From Methanocorpusculum sp. (GTDB lineage Archaea > Halobacteriota > Methanomicrobia > Methanomicrobiales > Methanocorpusculaceae): a stretch of DNA of 64,000 bases. Shown in pieces: positions 33,855 to 43,925 of this stretch. A model generated the notes under the pieces. The model worked only from the letters and a program-made list of their open reading frames with translations. It was not told the DNA's origin and did not search any database. The stretch covers positions 1 to 64,000 of the forward strand of contig JAFOFB010000003.1 of NCBI GenBank assembly GCA_017387505.1. Reading direction: 5' to 3'. Position numbers and translations under genes: made by a program. Position 1 is the first letter of the stretch. Each line of letters opens with the position of its first letter.

Positions 33855-36497
33855 GTGTCAACAATTGTTCAGCCCTATAAGAAAGGGTACAAGGTTTTCT
33901 TCTGCGACGACAAAAAGGCTGGAAAAATCAAACATGTTGGAACTGTAGAACTCGAGCAGACCTCAAAGGGCATGAGGCCATCAGAGTTTTTTGTCCGCCG
34001 TCCAGGCACATCCCACGTTCAGAAAACTCCAACTAAAGAGTTCATAACCGTACTTCGGGCAAACGGCGCGGTTATGCTGACAGAAACACTTCCGGAGTTT
34101 CAGGATTTCCTTCGCGGAATGAACATCAAGTGGGAGAAGGTTTCTCTCTGCCGCACGTGTCTTTTCGATGACAGGATTATGCCGTTAAACGAGCAGACAA
34201 GAATCCGCTGCGGAACGGAGTTTGTCTGTCTCGACTGTGCAAAGCGCGAGCTTCGCCGCGAACTTGCACATATCAAGCGTCTTGGAAAGCGTACACAGCT
34301 TCACATCGAAGAACTCCTGGAAGAGTATCGCGACCTCGACATGGTATTGGCAATTCTTCAGCCGGAATCTCTCGACACCAAGAAAACCATGTTCGACTGT
34401 CTCGAGGCTCACGAGCAGGTTGCAACCGAGAGAATCGAAAACCTTCCGCTTCCGCGCGAGTTTGTCGATGTCTGCGGTGTTGACACATTAATGCCTGCAC
34501 AGCAGTTAGCAGTCGAAGCCGGACTTCTTTATGGAAAAGACCTGCTGGTTGTTGCAGCCACCGCATCCGGAAAGACCTTCATCGGAGAGATGGCAGGTCT
34601 GAAGAACTATCTGGAAAAGAGAGGGCGCATGCTCTTCTTAGTCCCGCTTGTTGCTCTCGCGAACCAGAAGTACGACAGATTCTCCGAGAAGTACAAGGAC
34701 ATTACTCAGACCTCCATTATGACCGGAACTTCCCGTCTGAACCTTCCTGAGACAAGAGCTGTTGGAAACAGAGGTTCCGGCGGCGGAATTGTTGTTGGTA
34801 CATACGAAGGTGTGGACAACATGCTTAGAAAGGGCATGAAACTGAACAACATCGGAACAGTCGTTATCGATGAGGTTCAGACCTTAGAAGATCCTGAACG
34901 CGGTCACCGCTTAGACGGTCTTATTGCCCGCTTAAAGTATGTAGCACCAAAGGCTCAGTTCCTTTATCTCTCGGCAACAATCGGTTCTCCGCATATCTTA
35001 GCAAAGAAACTGCATGCCTCGCTCGTCCCGTATGCCGAGCGTCCGGTTGCTCTTGAGCGTCACTTAATCTTCACCGAAAAGGAAGCAAAGGTTCCGTACA
35101 TCAAGAAGCTTGTCTTCGAAGAGTTCAACAAAGTATCTTCGAAGGGATACAAAGGACAGACCATCGTATTCACGAATGCGAGAACCCGCTGTCACTCGCT
35201 TGCCGAAGCAATCGGTTCGATGGCCGCACCATATCATGCAGGTCTCACATCTCAGGAACGCCGTCAGGTTGAGAAGAAGTTCGAGGAAGGAAAGCTCGCA
35301 TGTGTTGTAACGACAGCTGCTCTCGCTGCCGGTGTTGATTTCCCGGCAAGTCAGGTCATCTTCGATGCTCTGGCGATGGGAATCAACTGGCTCTCGGTTC
35401 AGGAGTTCCACCAGATGATGGGTCGTGCAGGAAGACCGGACTACCACGATATCGGACGTGTTGTAATCCTGGCTGAGCCTGGTGCATCGTACTCACGAGA
35501 GACCAAACTCACCGAAGAAGAGGTAGCAATTCAGCTCTTGAGAGGAAGAATGGAGGAAGTAGCTCCAGTCTACGAAATCGAGGAGGCCTCTGAAGAGTTT
35601 GCAGCAAACGCAGTTGTTGCCCGCGGAAACGAGAAGGATATTGCAGGCATCGGCTCTTCGATGGTTGGAGAAGGCGATGACCCTCTGTCTGAGATGATTA
35701 GACACAAGTTAGTCCGAAAGAACGGAACAACACTTGAGCTCTCACCTCTCGGACGCGTAATGGCTGAGCACTTTATCGGAATGAATCGTGTCTTAGCTAT
35801 CGACCATCTTGTCCGCGAGATGGATGAACCTCTCGAAATCATCGCTGAACTTGCCGCTATGGATGAGGAAGAGGCAAAGGAGCGCCGCCGCGGAGACAAA
35901 GGTTCTGTAGAAAAGAATGGTCTTAATAAAGCACGTGAGCTGATGTCCAAGAAACAGGAGCCTCCTGCATGGGTTGCCAAACGTAAAGAACAGAATGCGG
36001 CAATCAAACGCGAGCATACTAAAGACAGAGTTGAGCGTGCAGGAAAACGCCCTGTCGAACGCGAAATCATCCGCGAGGCAAAAGCCCCAAGACGTGTCAC
36101 CAAAGAGCAGGAGGAGAGAATCGAGCGTAAGAAGCGTGAGGCAAACCAGTTCATTCCGGCACCGAAGCGCAAAAAGTCTGATGAGTGGGATGCAGTTGAA
36201 GCCGGAATTGATGCACGCCGTGCCGGAAAGTATGATGATGCCTTAGGCATCCTTCTTGCTTGGGTCGACAATCACCCAAGAGACAGCCGTGCCTTAACTG
36301 AGCTTGGAAAGGTGTATGATCTTAGAGGTTCCCGCGATGAAGCATACTCCTGCTATCAGAGAGCGGCCGCGGCAGACACCCAGAACCGCGAAGCAATTGA
36401 CCGCATGAATGCGTACTTAATCGGAATCACGGTTGATATCGATGACGAACCGGCAAGCAGGATTCCAACCGGTGTTGTGAAGAGGAAAAATACCTGA
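33855..36497 (+). CDS. Ski2-like DEAD/DEAH helicase with zinc finger and C-terminal TPR (880 aa)
   Basis: GTG start directly after the regulator's TAA. Order: N-terminal domain (DUF5814-like, 1-95); a four-cysteine zinc module CRTCLFDDR..CGTEFVCLDC (about 98-125); helicase core with Q-motif GVDTLMPAQQLAVEAG, Walker A AATASGKT (about 232-239), DEVQ in motif II (about 340), SATIG motif III, and motif VI QMMGRAGRPDYHDIGR (about 520-535); a Lys/Arg-rich linker; and a TPR-like tail (about 775-850). RNA or DNA unwinding in archaea; exact role unknown. Confidence 0.88.
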   Translation: MSTIVQPYKKGYKVFFCDDKKAGKIKHVGTVELEQTSKGMRPSEFFVRRPGTSHVQKTPTKEFITVLRANGAVMLTETLPEFQDFLRGMNIKWEKVSLCRTCLFDDRIMPLNEQTRIRCGTEFVCLDCAKRELRRELAHIKRLGKRTQLHIEELLEEYRDLDMVLAILQPESLDTKKTMFDCLEAHEQVATERIENLPLPREFVDVCGVDTLMPAQQLAVEAGLLYGKDLLVVAATASGKTFIGEMAGLKNYLEKRGRMLFLVPLVALANQKYDRFSEKYKDITQTSIMTGTSRLNLPETRAVGNRGSGGGIVVGTYEGVDNMLRKGMKLNNIGTVVIDEVQTLEDPERGHRLDGLIARLKYVAPKAQFLYLSATIGSPHILAKKLHASLVPYAERPVALERHLIFTEKEAKVPYIKKLVFEEFNKVSSKGYKGQTIVFTNARTRCHSLAEAIGSMAAPYHAGLTSQERRQVEKKFEEGKLACVVTTAALAAGVDFPASQVIFDALAMGINWLSVQEFHQMMGRAGRPDYHDIGRVVILAEPGASYSRETKLTEEEVAIQLLRGRMEEVAPVYEIEEASEEFAANAVVARGNEKDIAGIGSSMVGEGDDPLSEMIRHKLVRKNGTTLELSPLGRVMAEHFIGMNRVLAIDHLVREMDEPLEIIAELAAMDEEEAKERRRGDKGSVEKNGLNKARELMSKKQEPPAWVAKRKEQNAAIKREHTKDRVERAGKRPVEREIIREAKAPRRVTKEQEERIERKKREANQFIPAPKRKKSDEWDAVEAGIDARRAGKYDDALGILLAWVDNHPRDSRALTELGKVYDLRGSRDEAYSCYQRAAAADTQNREAIDRMNAYLIGITVDIDDEPASRIPTGVVKRKNT

Positions 36498-36637
36498 GAG
36501 ATGTCTGGAATTATCCATCATCTCTGAAAACTTCTTTTTCTAATAGGGCTTCTGCCATTTATTTTTCCAATACTATCTGCCGGGACTAATAGTAATCGTA
36601 ATTTCCCATGGTGGGATTTTCAAAAAAGAAAAAAAAA

Positions 36638-36952
36638 TTAGTCGTGCAGGTGCATTCCTGCACGGCGAAGCTCAAGTTCTTCTTCGATTAATGCGAAGTC
36701 AACATTGGCTGCCTTTAATGCAACCATCAGATGGAACATTAAATCTGCGGCTTCTCCGACAATCTGCTCTTCTTTTCCGTCCTTGCATGCGAGAACGAAC
36801 TCGCAGGCTTCTTCACCTACTTTTTCGAGGGATTTGTTGATTCCCTTCTCGTGGAATAAAAGGTGGCGGACATATGACTTTTCAGTGGATGTGGATTCTG
36901 CACGCTGGCAGATGACCTGCCATAACTCATCAAATACGTTTGCGTTACTCAT
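36638..36952 (-). CDS. hisE: Phosphoribosyl-ATP pyrophosphatase
   Basis: Second step of histidine biosynthesis. 104 aa. All-alpha MazG-like fold with KVGEEACEFVLACKDGKEEQIVGEAADLMFHLMVAL (about 43-78), carrying the EExxE and ExxD metal ligands. Overlaps nusA by 4 bases (ATGA). Other his genes are not in the window. Confidence 0.92.
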   Translation of the reverse strand: MSNANVFDELWQVICQRAESTSTEKSYVRHLLFHEKGINKSLEKVGEEACEFVLACKDGKEEQIVGEAADLMFHLMVALKAANVDFALIEEELELRRAGMHLHD

Positions 36953-37452
36953 GCTTTTTCTCCAAGAATCTCAATTTCTGCGATGTCGCGTCCGAAGAAA
37001 CGGCGGACTAAAAGACGGGCTTTCTCGATAGTTGCCCCTCCTTTTCCAATGGCAAGACCGAAGTTTGCACGCTCGGATACTGAAACCTCAACAGGGGAAG
37101 TTCCTTCACCGAAGACAACCGATGCAATCTCTGCGGGCTTGAACATATTAGAAACAAAAGCCTCGCGTGATTCATCAAACTCAACCATCTCGATGCGTTT
37201 TCCAAGAACTCTTGCGAGTTTTTTGATATTGTCTCCGCCCTTTCCAATGGCAAGACCCATATCTCCCGGTTTTATGATATAGATAATACGCTCAAAGCGG
37301 TCATCAATTACGCAGTCAACAGCGGTAGAGCGGGTTAAAATTCTAAGCTCTTCTATGTATCGTCTTTCTTTGAATCCGAGACTTCTTTCCATGACCGCAA
37401 GGTCAAGGCAGTCAGCCTCGGTAGGATTTTCACGGGTAAAGAAATTTGTCAT
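36949..37452 (-). CDS. nusA: Archaeal NusA-like KH-domain protein (167 aa)
   Basis: Transcription termination/antitermination RNA-binding factor reduced to two KH domains, as in archaea. GxxG loops are AIGKGGDNIKKLARVLGKRIEMVEF (about 69-93) and AIGKGGATIEKARLLVRRFFGRDIAEIEI (about 134-162). Usually located in the rpo-L30e-NusA-S12 cluster; here it sits between proS and hisE, 16 kb from rps12. Confidence 0.88.
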   Translation of the reverse strand: MTNFFTRENPTEADCLDLAVMERSLGFKERRYIEELRILTRSTAVDCVIDDRFERIIYIIKPGDMGLAIGKGGDNIKKLARVLGKRIEMVEFDESREAFVSNMFKPAEIASVVFGEGTSPVEVSVSERANFGLAIGKGGATIEKARLLVRRFFGRDIAEIEILGEKA

Positions 37453-37511
37453 GTATTCTCCATTTAGATATTTAGAAAATGAAAAGTGGGGATATGTCCC
37501 CTATTGGAAGA

Positions 37512-38945
37512 TTAGTAAGAGCGTCCGATTAATGCCGGTTTTGCCGGTTTACCGCAGATGATACATCTGCCTTCATCGTCTGCAACATATTTGCTTCTGA
37601 TTTCGGTTCCAAGAAGCGCGGAGTTGGTGAGTTCTTCTAACTTGTCTGCACATTCGCGGTCACCGCACCAGTGAACAGCAACAACGTTTCCTTCGAGGAC
37701 TTCGTTTGCTTCCTCAACGGTTTCTGCGTGTTTGAGGTGTGCTTCTAAGTGGTTTTCTGCCTTCTCTAAAATCTGGTCGTGTGCTTCGTTTAAGAGGCGG
37801 TTGACGGATTCAACAGCTCCTTCGCGTGGAATCTGAGTCTTTACACCAAGGCGGTTGACGCAGACGAGCTGTTTGTTGTCAAGGTCACGCGGGCCGATTT
37901 CAACTCTGAGAGGTACACCGTTGAGCTCCCAGTGGTAGTACTTTGCACCAGGTCTCATATCACGCTTGTCGGTCTTGACACGAAGTCCTGCTGCTTTAAG
38001 CTCTGCTTCGAGCTCTGCTGCTGCTGCTAAGATTTCGTCTCCGCGCTTTCCAACGATAATCGGGATGATGACAACCTGAGTTGGTGCAACAGTTGCCGGA
38101 AGGACGAGACCTTTGTCGTCACCGTGTACAGCGATAATTGCGGCAAGGCTTCTCTCGGAAATTCCAAAGCAGGTCTGGGATGCGAGCTTCTGCTCTCCGT
38201 TGACATCTTCGTAGGTGATGTCGAAGGTCTTTGCGAAGTGGTCTCCTAAGTGGTGGACGGTTCCAATCTGGAGGGTTCTTCCATCCGGGAAGACTGCATC
38301 GACTGCAATAGTGAAGTCTGCTCCAGGGAATTTGTCCCAGTCCGGGCGCTTGGAGATGATGATTGGGACACCTAACTCGCGGTAGAACTCTTTTGCGAGC
38401 TCGATTTCGTACTCAACCTGGTTGTTTGCATCCTCCCAGTCGGTGTGGACGGTGTGAGATTCCATGAAGGAGGTGATTTCTCTGACACGGATTAACGGAC
38501 GGGTGTGCTTTGTCTCGTAGCGGAAGGTGTTTACAATCTGATAGAGCTTGAGCGGTAAGTCTGCGTGGGAACGTACCCATAAGGAGTACATCGGGTAGAT
38601 TGCAGTCTCACTGGTCGGTCTGAGTGCGAGCTTGACATCAAGAGGGGTTAAACCGCCGTGAGTTACCCAGTAAACTTCGTCTTCGAAGCCTTTGATGTGC
38701 TCGGCTTCTTTCATGAACTCGTTTTCCGGGATGAGAAGCGGGAAGAGTGCTTCTTCGTGGTCGCGGTTTAAGAGACTGCGGAGGAGATTATAGGTGTGCT
38801 GACGAAGTGCGAATCCAAATGGATACCATACGTTAAGTCCCTTAACCGGGTATCTTACGTCGATGATATCTGCACGGCGGATGACTTCGTTGTACCATGC
38901 ACTGAAATCAGTGCGTGAGGGTAAGCCTTCTGTTTCTTCTGCCAT
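37512..38945 (-). CDS. proS: Prolyl-tRNA synthetase, archaeal/eukaryotic type
   Basis: Class II synthetase, 477 aa. Motif 2 region [17 protein letters not shown] (about 143-159), motif 3 near [22 protein letters not shown] (about 275-296), anticodon domain, and the C-terminal zinc domain ending [17 protein letters not shown] with a Tyr C-terminus typical of type 3 ProRS. It is divergent from def across 106 bp. Confidence 0.94.
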   Translation of the reverse strand: MAEETEGLPSRTDFSAWYNEVIRRADIIDVRYPVKGLNVWYPFGFALRQHTYNLLRSLLNRDHEEALFPLLIPENEFMKEAEHIKGFEDEVYWVTHGGLTPLDVKLALRPTSETAIYPMYSLWVRSHADLPLKLYQIVNTFRYETKHTRPLIRVREITSFMESHTVHTDWEDANNQVEYEIELAKEFYRELGVPIIISKRPDWDKFPGADFTIAVDAVFPDGRTLQIGTVHHLGDHFAKTFDITYEDVNGEQKLASQTCFGISERSLAAIIAVHGDDKGLVLPATVAPTQVVIIPIIVGKRGDEILAAAAELEAELKAAGLRVKTDKRDMRPGAKYYHWELNGVPLRVEIGPRDLDNKQLVCVNRLGVKTQIPREGAVESVNRLLNEAHDQILEKAENHLEAHLKHAETVEEANEVLEGNVVAVHWCGDRECADKLEELTNSALLGTEIRSKYVADDEGRCIICGKPAKPALIGRSY

Positions 38946-39051
38946 TGATATTGTTCACCTAAGCATATTATGTTGGACCCGTGAGAGTATTAAGATAGAG
39001 GTTGGGCTTTGCGGCATGTTGATGATTTCCTGCGTTCAATATACTTACAGC

Positions 39052-39540
39052 ATGGATATCCAGATATACGGAAAACCGGTTTTAGCCGCTGTTGCCGAAC
39101 CGGTAAAAGAAATCACCCCCGAACTCCTTGAAATCTTAGACGAAATGGTTCCAATGCTTTCCACTCACCGAGGCGTTGGCCTTGCCGCTCCGCAGGTTGG
39201 AATCTCTCAGAGATTTTTTATCATGAATGCGGGAGACAAACTTAGAAAAGTCATCAACCCTGAGATTATCAAAGCAGGCTCTGCTCAGGCTGAGATGGAA
39301 GAAGGTTGTCTCTCGGTTCCGGGAATCCACAAAAAAGTCCGCCGTCCGCGTCGTATAACTGTCCGCTACACAAACGAAGCAGGAGAAACCGTAGAAGAAG
39401 AACTCAAAGACTTCCCTGCACGTGTTTTCCAGCACGAATACGATCACTTAGACGGAGTTTTATTTGTCGACCGTTTAACGCCTGTCGCACGCAAACTGAT
39501 TTCCAGACAGCTTGAATCATTAAAGGAGGAAGAAGAATGA
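39052..39540 (+). CDS. def: Peptide deformylase, canonical type (162 aa)
   Basis: Removes formyl from N-formyl-methionine of new proteins. All three signature motifs are intact: GVGLAAPQVG (41-50), EGCLSVPG (84-91, Cys metal ligand) and HEYDHLDG (128-135, two His ligands and catalytic Glu). Start chosen at 39052 (MDIQIYGKPVLAA). Length is bacterial-like. Its stop overlaps the start of fmt (ATGA), so the two are an operon. Archaea normally start translation with unformylated Met, so an active-looking def-fmt pair here is remarkable and suggests bacterial origin. Codon use and base composition look like the neighbours'. Confidence 0.92.
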   Translation: MDIQIYGKPVLAAVAEPVKEITPELLEILDEMVPMLSTHRGVGLAAPQVGISQRFFIMNAGDKLRKVINPEIIKAGSAQAEMEEGCLSVPGIHKKVRRPRRITVRYTNEAGETVEEELKDFPARVFQHEYDHLDGVLFVDRLTPVARKLISRQLESLKEEEE

Positions 39541-40481
39541 GAGTAATTTTTATGGGAACGCCGGAGTATGCAATCTCATCGTTAGAGGCAGTCTATGCCG
39601 AGCATGAAGTGGTTGCTGTTCTCACCAGAGCAGACAAGCCGAACAAGAGAGGAAACAAAATCCAGTTCTCTCCTGTAAAAGAGTTCGCACTCGCCCACAA
39701 CATCCCGGTATTCCAGCCGGAAAATCTGAAAGACGAAGCACTCTACAATGAACTTGCTGCTCTCAATCCTGACATTTCTGCGGTTGTTGCATATGGAATG
39801 ATGATTCCAAACAACATCATTGACCTCCCGAAGATGGGAACAATTAATGTTCACGGCTCCCTTCTTCCAAAATACCGCGGAGCAGCACCGATGCAGTACT
39901 CAGTTTTAAACGGAGATGAAACTGCCGGTGTAACTATCATGTATGTCTGCGAGGCTCTTGACTCAGGAGACATTATCTTAAAGAAAGAGATTCCTGTCGG
40001 AGAAGACGAGACTTTTGGAGAACTTCATGACCGCCTTTCTGTATTAGGTGCTGTGGCTCTTGTTGAAGCAATGCGGGAAATTGAGGCTGGAACTTCCACC
40101 AGAACTCCGCAGAATTCTGCAGAGGCAACCTTCGCCCCATCGATTAAGAAGGAAGAGTGTGTGATTGACTGGTCTCTTCCATCTGCACAGGTTCACAACC
40201 GTGTTCGCGGTCTCTCTCCGATTCCGTGTGCAAACACCCGTCTCCCTGATGGAAAGCTTCTGAAAATCTACCGTACGGAAAAGGTCGAAGGATATTCTGG
40301 ACAGCCTGGCGAAATTGTGGATGTAATCAAAAAGAAGGGATTTGTTGTTGCATGCGGAGACGGAGCAGTATGTGTTGTCTCTGCAAAGCCTGAAGGAAAG
40401 CGTGAGATGCCTGGATTTGAGTTAGTCAACGGGCATTATGTAAAAATCGGTGATGTTTTTTCAGCAGGAAACTCCTGCTGA
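39537..40481 (+). CDS. fmt: Methionyl-tRNA formyltransferase (314 aa)
   Basis: Would formylate Met-tRNAi using 10-formyl-THF. N-terminal formyltransferase domain (1-~190): MRVIFMGTPEYAISSLEAV, NVHGSLLPKYRGAAPMQ (104-120, catalytic Asn104 and His106) and EALDSGDIIL (139-148, catalytic Asp145). C-terminal Fmt OB-fold domain (~205-305): VHNRVRGLSPIPCANT is the Fmt-specific hinge, which separates it from PurN and sugar formyltransferases. Full bacterial length. The formyl donor is a question, because methanogens mostly carry one-carbon units on H4MPT. Confidence 0.9.
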   Translation: MRVIFMGTPEYAISSLEAVYAEHEVVAVLTRADKPNKRGNKIQFSPVKEFALAHNIPVFQPENLKDEALYNELAALNPDISAVVAYGMMIPNNIIDLPKMGTINVHGSLLPKYRGAAPMQYSVLNGDETAGVTIMYVCEALDSGDIILKKEIPVGEDETFGELHDRLSVLGAVALVEAMREIEAGTSTRTPQNSAEATFAPSIKKEECVIDWSLPSAQVHNRVRGLSPIPCANTRLPDGKLLKIYRTEKVEGYSGQPGEIVDVIKKKGFVVACGDGAVCVVSAKPEGKREMPGFELVNGHYVKIGDVFSAGNSC

Positions 40482-40488
40482 ACTTTTT

Positions 40489-41859
40489 TTAGAATGCGTA
40501 GCTTGCAGGGTTGAAGAATGCAAGCATTAAGTTGTAGAACTCTTTGATGATGTCGAGCGGGTTCGGAATAAATGTTGTTTTTGGGAAGATGTATGTTGCT
40601 TTGATTGAATTTGCATCTACCGAGATAACTTCTGCCTGTTCACCGTTGATATACACAATTGTCTCTTTATCAAAAGCTGTATTTGAACTGCTTATAATTG
40701 GTATGGTAACTGTTGATGTGTATTCAACACCTGCTTCAAACTCACCTTCAATCAGAGATGGACTCCAGGTAATAGTTGCCGCATTGGCAGAACCGCTTGG
40801 ACTGGTTTTGACATATGTTGCTTTTGTAGAGGCAACAGCTCCTGTTGCCGGAGCATCAACAGTTACGTCCACAGTACTAACAGAAGCAATCTGCGCGAAA
40901 GTGTAAGAAACCGTAGCCTGCGTATCACTGATTCTCTGTACGTACGCCTCAACACCGTTTACCTTTGCTGTGACGGTTGTATCAAAGAGGTAACCGTATT
41001 TTGCATTGATGGAGATGGTTGTCGTGTAGGAAGTATCCGGCTTGAATGTTCCAGACGGACTCCATGAAGCACTGCCGGTAAACATATTTGAGTTTGTCGT
41101 AATTGTTGATGTTGGTGATATTCCAACCGCAGGTGCTGTCACTCCCAGATTCATGGAGGAGATACGCCCTAATTCCTTAGTTTTTGGATAGGTGTAAGTT
41201 AGAGTGACTGTATCTCCGCTTTTTGAAATCTGATTATCTGCAAGAGTATATCCGCCGATTTTCGCATCGATTGAACTCGATGACGAAGCCCATTCATATT
41301 TGTTGGATTTCAGTTTGAGTTTGATGGTGACAGTATATGCCTTATCCATCAAATATGTTGAGTCATTTGGAGACCATGAGATACTGTCTACTGATGCAAC
41401 TGATTTTCCTTCGTTTGTATCGACAGTGACAGATTTATCCTGGCTTGCAGAGGTGATAGGGGCTGTGATGTCAAGTATTTCGATTTCATCAATTACTTCT
41501 GCGGCCTCCGTTGAAGAGAATTTATATGAGACGAATCCTGTTTTTCTATCATCGTTTATTTCAATCTTTGTTGCGGCCTTTCCGTTAACAGTTGCGGATA
41601 CTGTATCTGAGAACCCAGCAGATGCAGTAACTTTGACTTTTACTGTATATTCTGTACCTGCATCAAAGGTATCATGATCAGGACTCCAAGTAACAGAAGA
41701 AACAATAACTCCAGAGTTTGCATTGGCACTTGTGTCAGGCTCGTCATCAATATCCGGCGTATCAATTCCCGTGATGGTGATGGTGGATACAGCTCCGTTC
41801 ACACACCCTGCAAGCAGCAACACCGCGAGCAGTACAGTTATTATCTTCCAAATCTTCAT
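40489..41859 (-). CDS. Secreted lipoprotein with four beta-domain repeats (456 aa)
   Basis: N-terminal signal with a lipobox-like LLLAGC (about 15-20), so probably lipid-anchored outside the cell. The rest is about four ~95-residue repeats, each with WSP, an (F/D)xAGxxYT segment and a YTF/YKF strand end: VSSVTWSPDHDTFDAGTEYTVKV, VDSISWSPNDSTYLMDKAYTVTI, GSASWSPSGTFKPDTSYTTTI, ATITWSPSLIEGEFEAGVEYTSTV. Similar domains occur in surface proteins; ligand unknown. Starts one base after the stop of the PH/Yip1 gene, so they are co-transcribed. Confidence 0.75.
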   Translation of the reverse strand: MKIWKIITVLLAVLLLAGCVNGAVSTITITGIDTPDIDDEPDTSANANSGVIVSSVTWSPDHDTFDAGTEYTVKVKVTASAGFSDTVSATVNGKAATKIEINDDRKTGFVSYKFSSTEAAEVIDEIEILDITAPITSASQDKSVTVDTNEGKSVASVDSISWSPNDSTYLMDKAYTVTIKLKLKSNKYEWASSSSSIDAKIGGYTLADNQISKSGDTVTLTYTYPKTKELGRISSMNLGVTAPAVGISPTSTITTNSNMFTGSASWSPSGTFKPDTSYTTTISINAKYGYLFDTTVTAKVNGVEAYVQRISDTQATVSYTFAQIASVSTVDVTVDAPATGAVASTKATYVKTSPSGSANAATITWSPSLIEGEFEAGVEYTSTVTIPIISSSNTAFDKETIVYINGEQAEVISVDANSIKATYIFPKTTFIPNPLDIIKEFYNLMLAFFNPASYAF

Positions 41860-41860
41860 T

Positions 41861-43789
41861 TTAAATCACCCCGATGCAGACAAGTACTGCATAGATAATC
41901 ACAAGTCCGACAAAGGAAGCAGCAGCAGCCACACCTTGCCCCATATCCTGACTTGATGCAATTCCTTTCCAGGCACAGATTGAAGCCCAGATGGATGCGG
42001 CAAACATTCCAAAGATTGGAATCCATCCGCATACTGCAAAGGTCATTGAACTGCGCATCACAACACCCATACATTCGGAGAATGATGCTCCCGGTTCAAT
42101 AAGGGCTGCAAGACCTCCTGAGATTACTGCATGCAGGAGAACTGCAACTGCCCAAAGGACAAACAGCATCAGAATCATGATGACTAAGAGAAGCGGGTTG
42201 TCGGACATAGATGTGATAATCGGGAAAGTTGCCTTATCCAGCTTTAAAATAAGCGGGATGATGAAGGCAAGGAAGAGCACAGTAATCACTGACCATATTG
42301 CTCCGCTTAAGAGGAAGAGCGGAAGTGCCTGCTTTACTCCGTCCCTGCAGTAGTAGGAGAAGGCATCAGTTGGTCTTGTGATGAATCCCATTATACTTCC
42401 GTTGTATGGTGCCTTTGGTTTCGGCATTCTTGGCGTACGTTCCGCACGTACCTTCTCAGGTTTTGCACGTTTCTGAGTTTTCTGTACTCTCTGAGGTCTA
42501 TCTTCTACTGTGGCTGGATGAAGTTCGGCTCCGCAGAACGAACAGTACTCATCGGCCGCATGATTCATTGCATGGCATGAGGGGCAGGATATCTGCTGAG
42601 TGTGAACAGGCTTTTGAGGAGTTACTGTTGTTACTGTGTAGTCTCGGGTCTCCGGAGTTGTGATTGCTCTATCCGGGATAACTTCAGTTAATGCATCAAT
42701 CCAGGCTTCGCGGTCGTTGACTGAGGAGAAGATGATGTGCATCTCCTTCTCACCCATGGATGAACCAATCTTGAGAGCGATTCCAGGCTCGCCGATTTCG
42801 CTAGCCATTCTGACTGCACGGTTTAAGGTGTTTAAGGCAAACTCTCCAACAAGTCCTGACGGGGTGTCAACTACAAAGCGGGTGTTTGTTAAGTGGATTA
42901 CAGACAGTCTGTTTTTGATTCTGACATTCGGAGTTGTAACGAGTGTTTTCTCGTTTGTTGCGGGAACAAAGGTTCCAACTCTCTCAGGTGCTGCCGGCTC
43001 TTCATGTTTTGGTTCAGGTCTGTGTGCTGGAAGTTTTGCCTGCAGTTCACTCATCCATGCGTCACGTGCAGGCTTTGTCGGGAATGAGAGAATCATCTGA
43101 CGAAGGCCTGACTGCATTCCGACAGATAATGCAATTTCAGGTTCACCTGCGTCTGATTCGAGTTCTGCTGCATCTTTGAGGTCTGAGATTGCAAACTCTC
43201 TGCCGATTTTTCCTGCGTTGTTCTGGAGGATTAAGCGGAGGTTGGTTAAGTATATAGTAAAGAATGTGTGCTTGACGCGAACTCCTGCAGTACTGATTGT
43301 GATTGTTTCTCCCTGAATTAAGTCAGGCTCACCTGCAGGTTTTTCTTCAGGTTTGCTCTCGATGATTGTTATTGTCTCAGATGGTTTTGGTTTTTCAGTT
43401 TCGGTCTCGATTACGATGTCTTTGTTGATGTCTGTCCTCGTCTGCTCGTTTTCAGCCGGTACTGCAAGCGGGTTTTCTCCAACTATATTTGTGATGTTGT
43501 CTACCCATGCATCACGTTCTCCTTCCCTGAACTGCTCTGAGCACGGAAATGTCCAGATCATTTCTTTCTGTCCGGCTGGTGTTTGGAATACGATTTTTAC
43601 AGCCGGTTCTCTGTCCTGAAGCGGAATTTGGTAGGCGGCGATTATTGAGGTTGTTTTGAATTCACGCGAGGTTGGCCCATCTATTATGAGCCGTTTGTTT
43701 GTGAGTGTTGCGAAGTACTGCTGACCTTTGACGAGGATTGATGAGGCATAGTGCTGTACTTCACCATCATTCATCGAGACGGGAGACAT
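41861..43789 (-). CDS. Triple PH-like, zinc-ribbon, Yip1-type membrane protein (642 aa)
   Basis: Three ~100-residue repeats of a PH/GRAM-like fold (about 8-105, 155-255, 275-375; each with a strand LTNKRLIID / LTNLRLILQ / LTNTRFVVD and a final W-containing helix RDAWVDNI / RDAWMSEL / REAWIDAL). Then a zinc ribbon (SCPSCHAMNHAADEYCSFCG, about 398-417), a basic linker and a C-terminal five-helix Yip1-like membrane domain (about 455-640). I know no named function. Suggests membrane-surface sensing or trafficking. Possibly starts at MNDGE five residues later. Confidence 0.7.
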   Translation of the reverse strand: MSPVSMNDGEVQHYASSILVKGQQYFATLTNKRLIIDGPTSREFKTTSIIAAYQIPLQDREPAVKIVFQTPAGQKEMIWTFPCSEQFREGERDAWVDNITNIVGENPLAVPAENEQTRTDINKDIVIETETEKPKPSETITIIESKPEEKPAGEPDLIQGETITISTAGVRVKHTFFTIYLTNLRLILQNNAGKIGREFAISDLKDAAELESDAGEPEIALSVGMQSGLRQMILSFPTKPARDAWMSELQAKLPAHRPEPKHEEPAAPERVGTFVPATNEKTLVTTPNVRIKNRLSVIHLTNTRFVVDTPSGLVGEFALNTLNRAVRMASEIGEPGIALKIGSSMGEKEMHIIFSSVNDREAWIDALTEVIPDRAITTPETRDYTVTTVTPQKPVHTQQISCPSCHAMNHAADEYCSFCGAELHPATVEDRPQRVQKTQKRAKPEKVRAERTPRMPKPKAPYNGSIMGFITRPTDAFSYYCRDGVKQALPLFLLSGAIWSVITVLFLAFIIPLILKLDKATFPIITSMSDNPLLLVIMILMLFVLWAVAVLLHAVISGGLAALIEPGASFSECMGVVMRSSMTFAVCGWIPIFGMFAASIWASICAWKGIASSQDMGQGVAAAASFVGLVIIYAVLVCIGVI

Positions 43790-43925
43790 TTAAATCATTA
43801 ATAGTTTGGATTTATAAGTATAAATGGGTGGCACTTCCTCTGTGTGGGTTGCATGACACAGGTGATTTTTGTGTGTTTCAGAAGAGTTAATAGTGTTCTT
43901 GCACAATAGTATTGTGCAGTTTTTC

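Noticed and set aside
35570-36271. 233-codon minus-strand frame in the helicase
   Set aside because: Ser/Arg-rich shadow of the helicase C-terminus.
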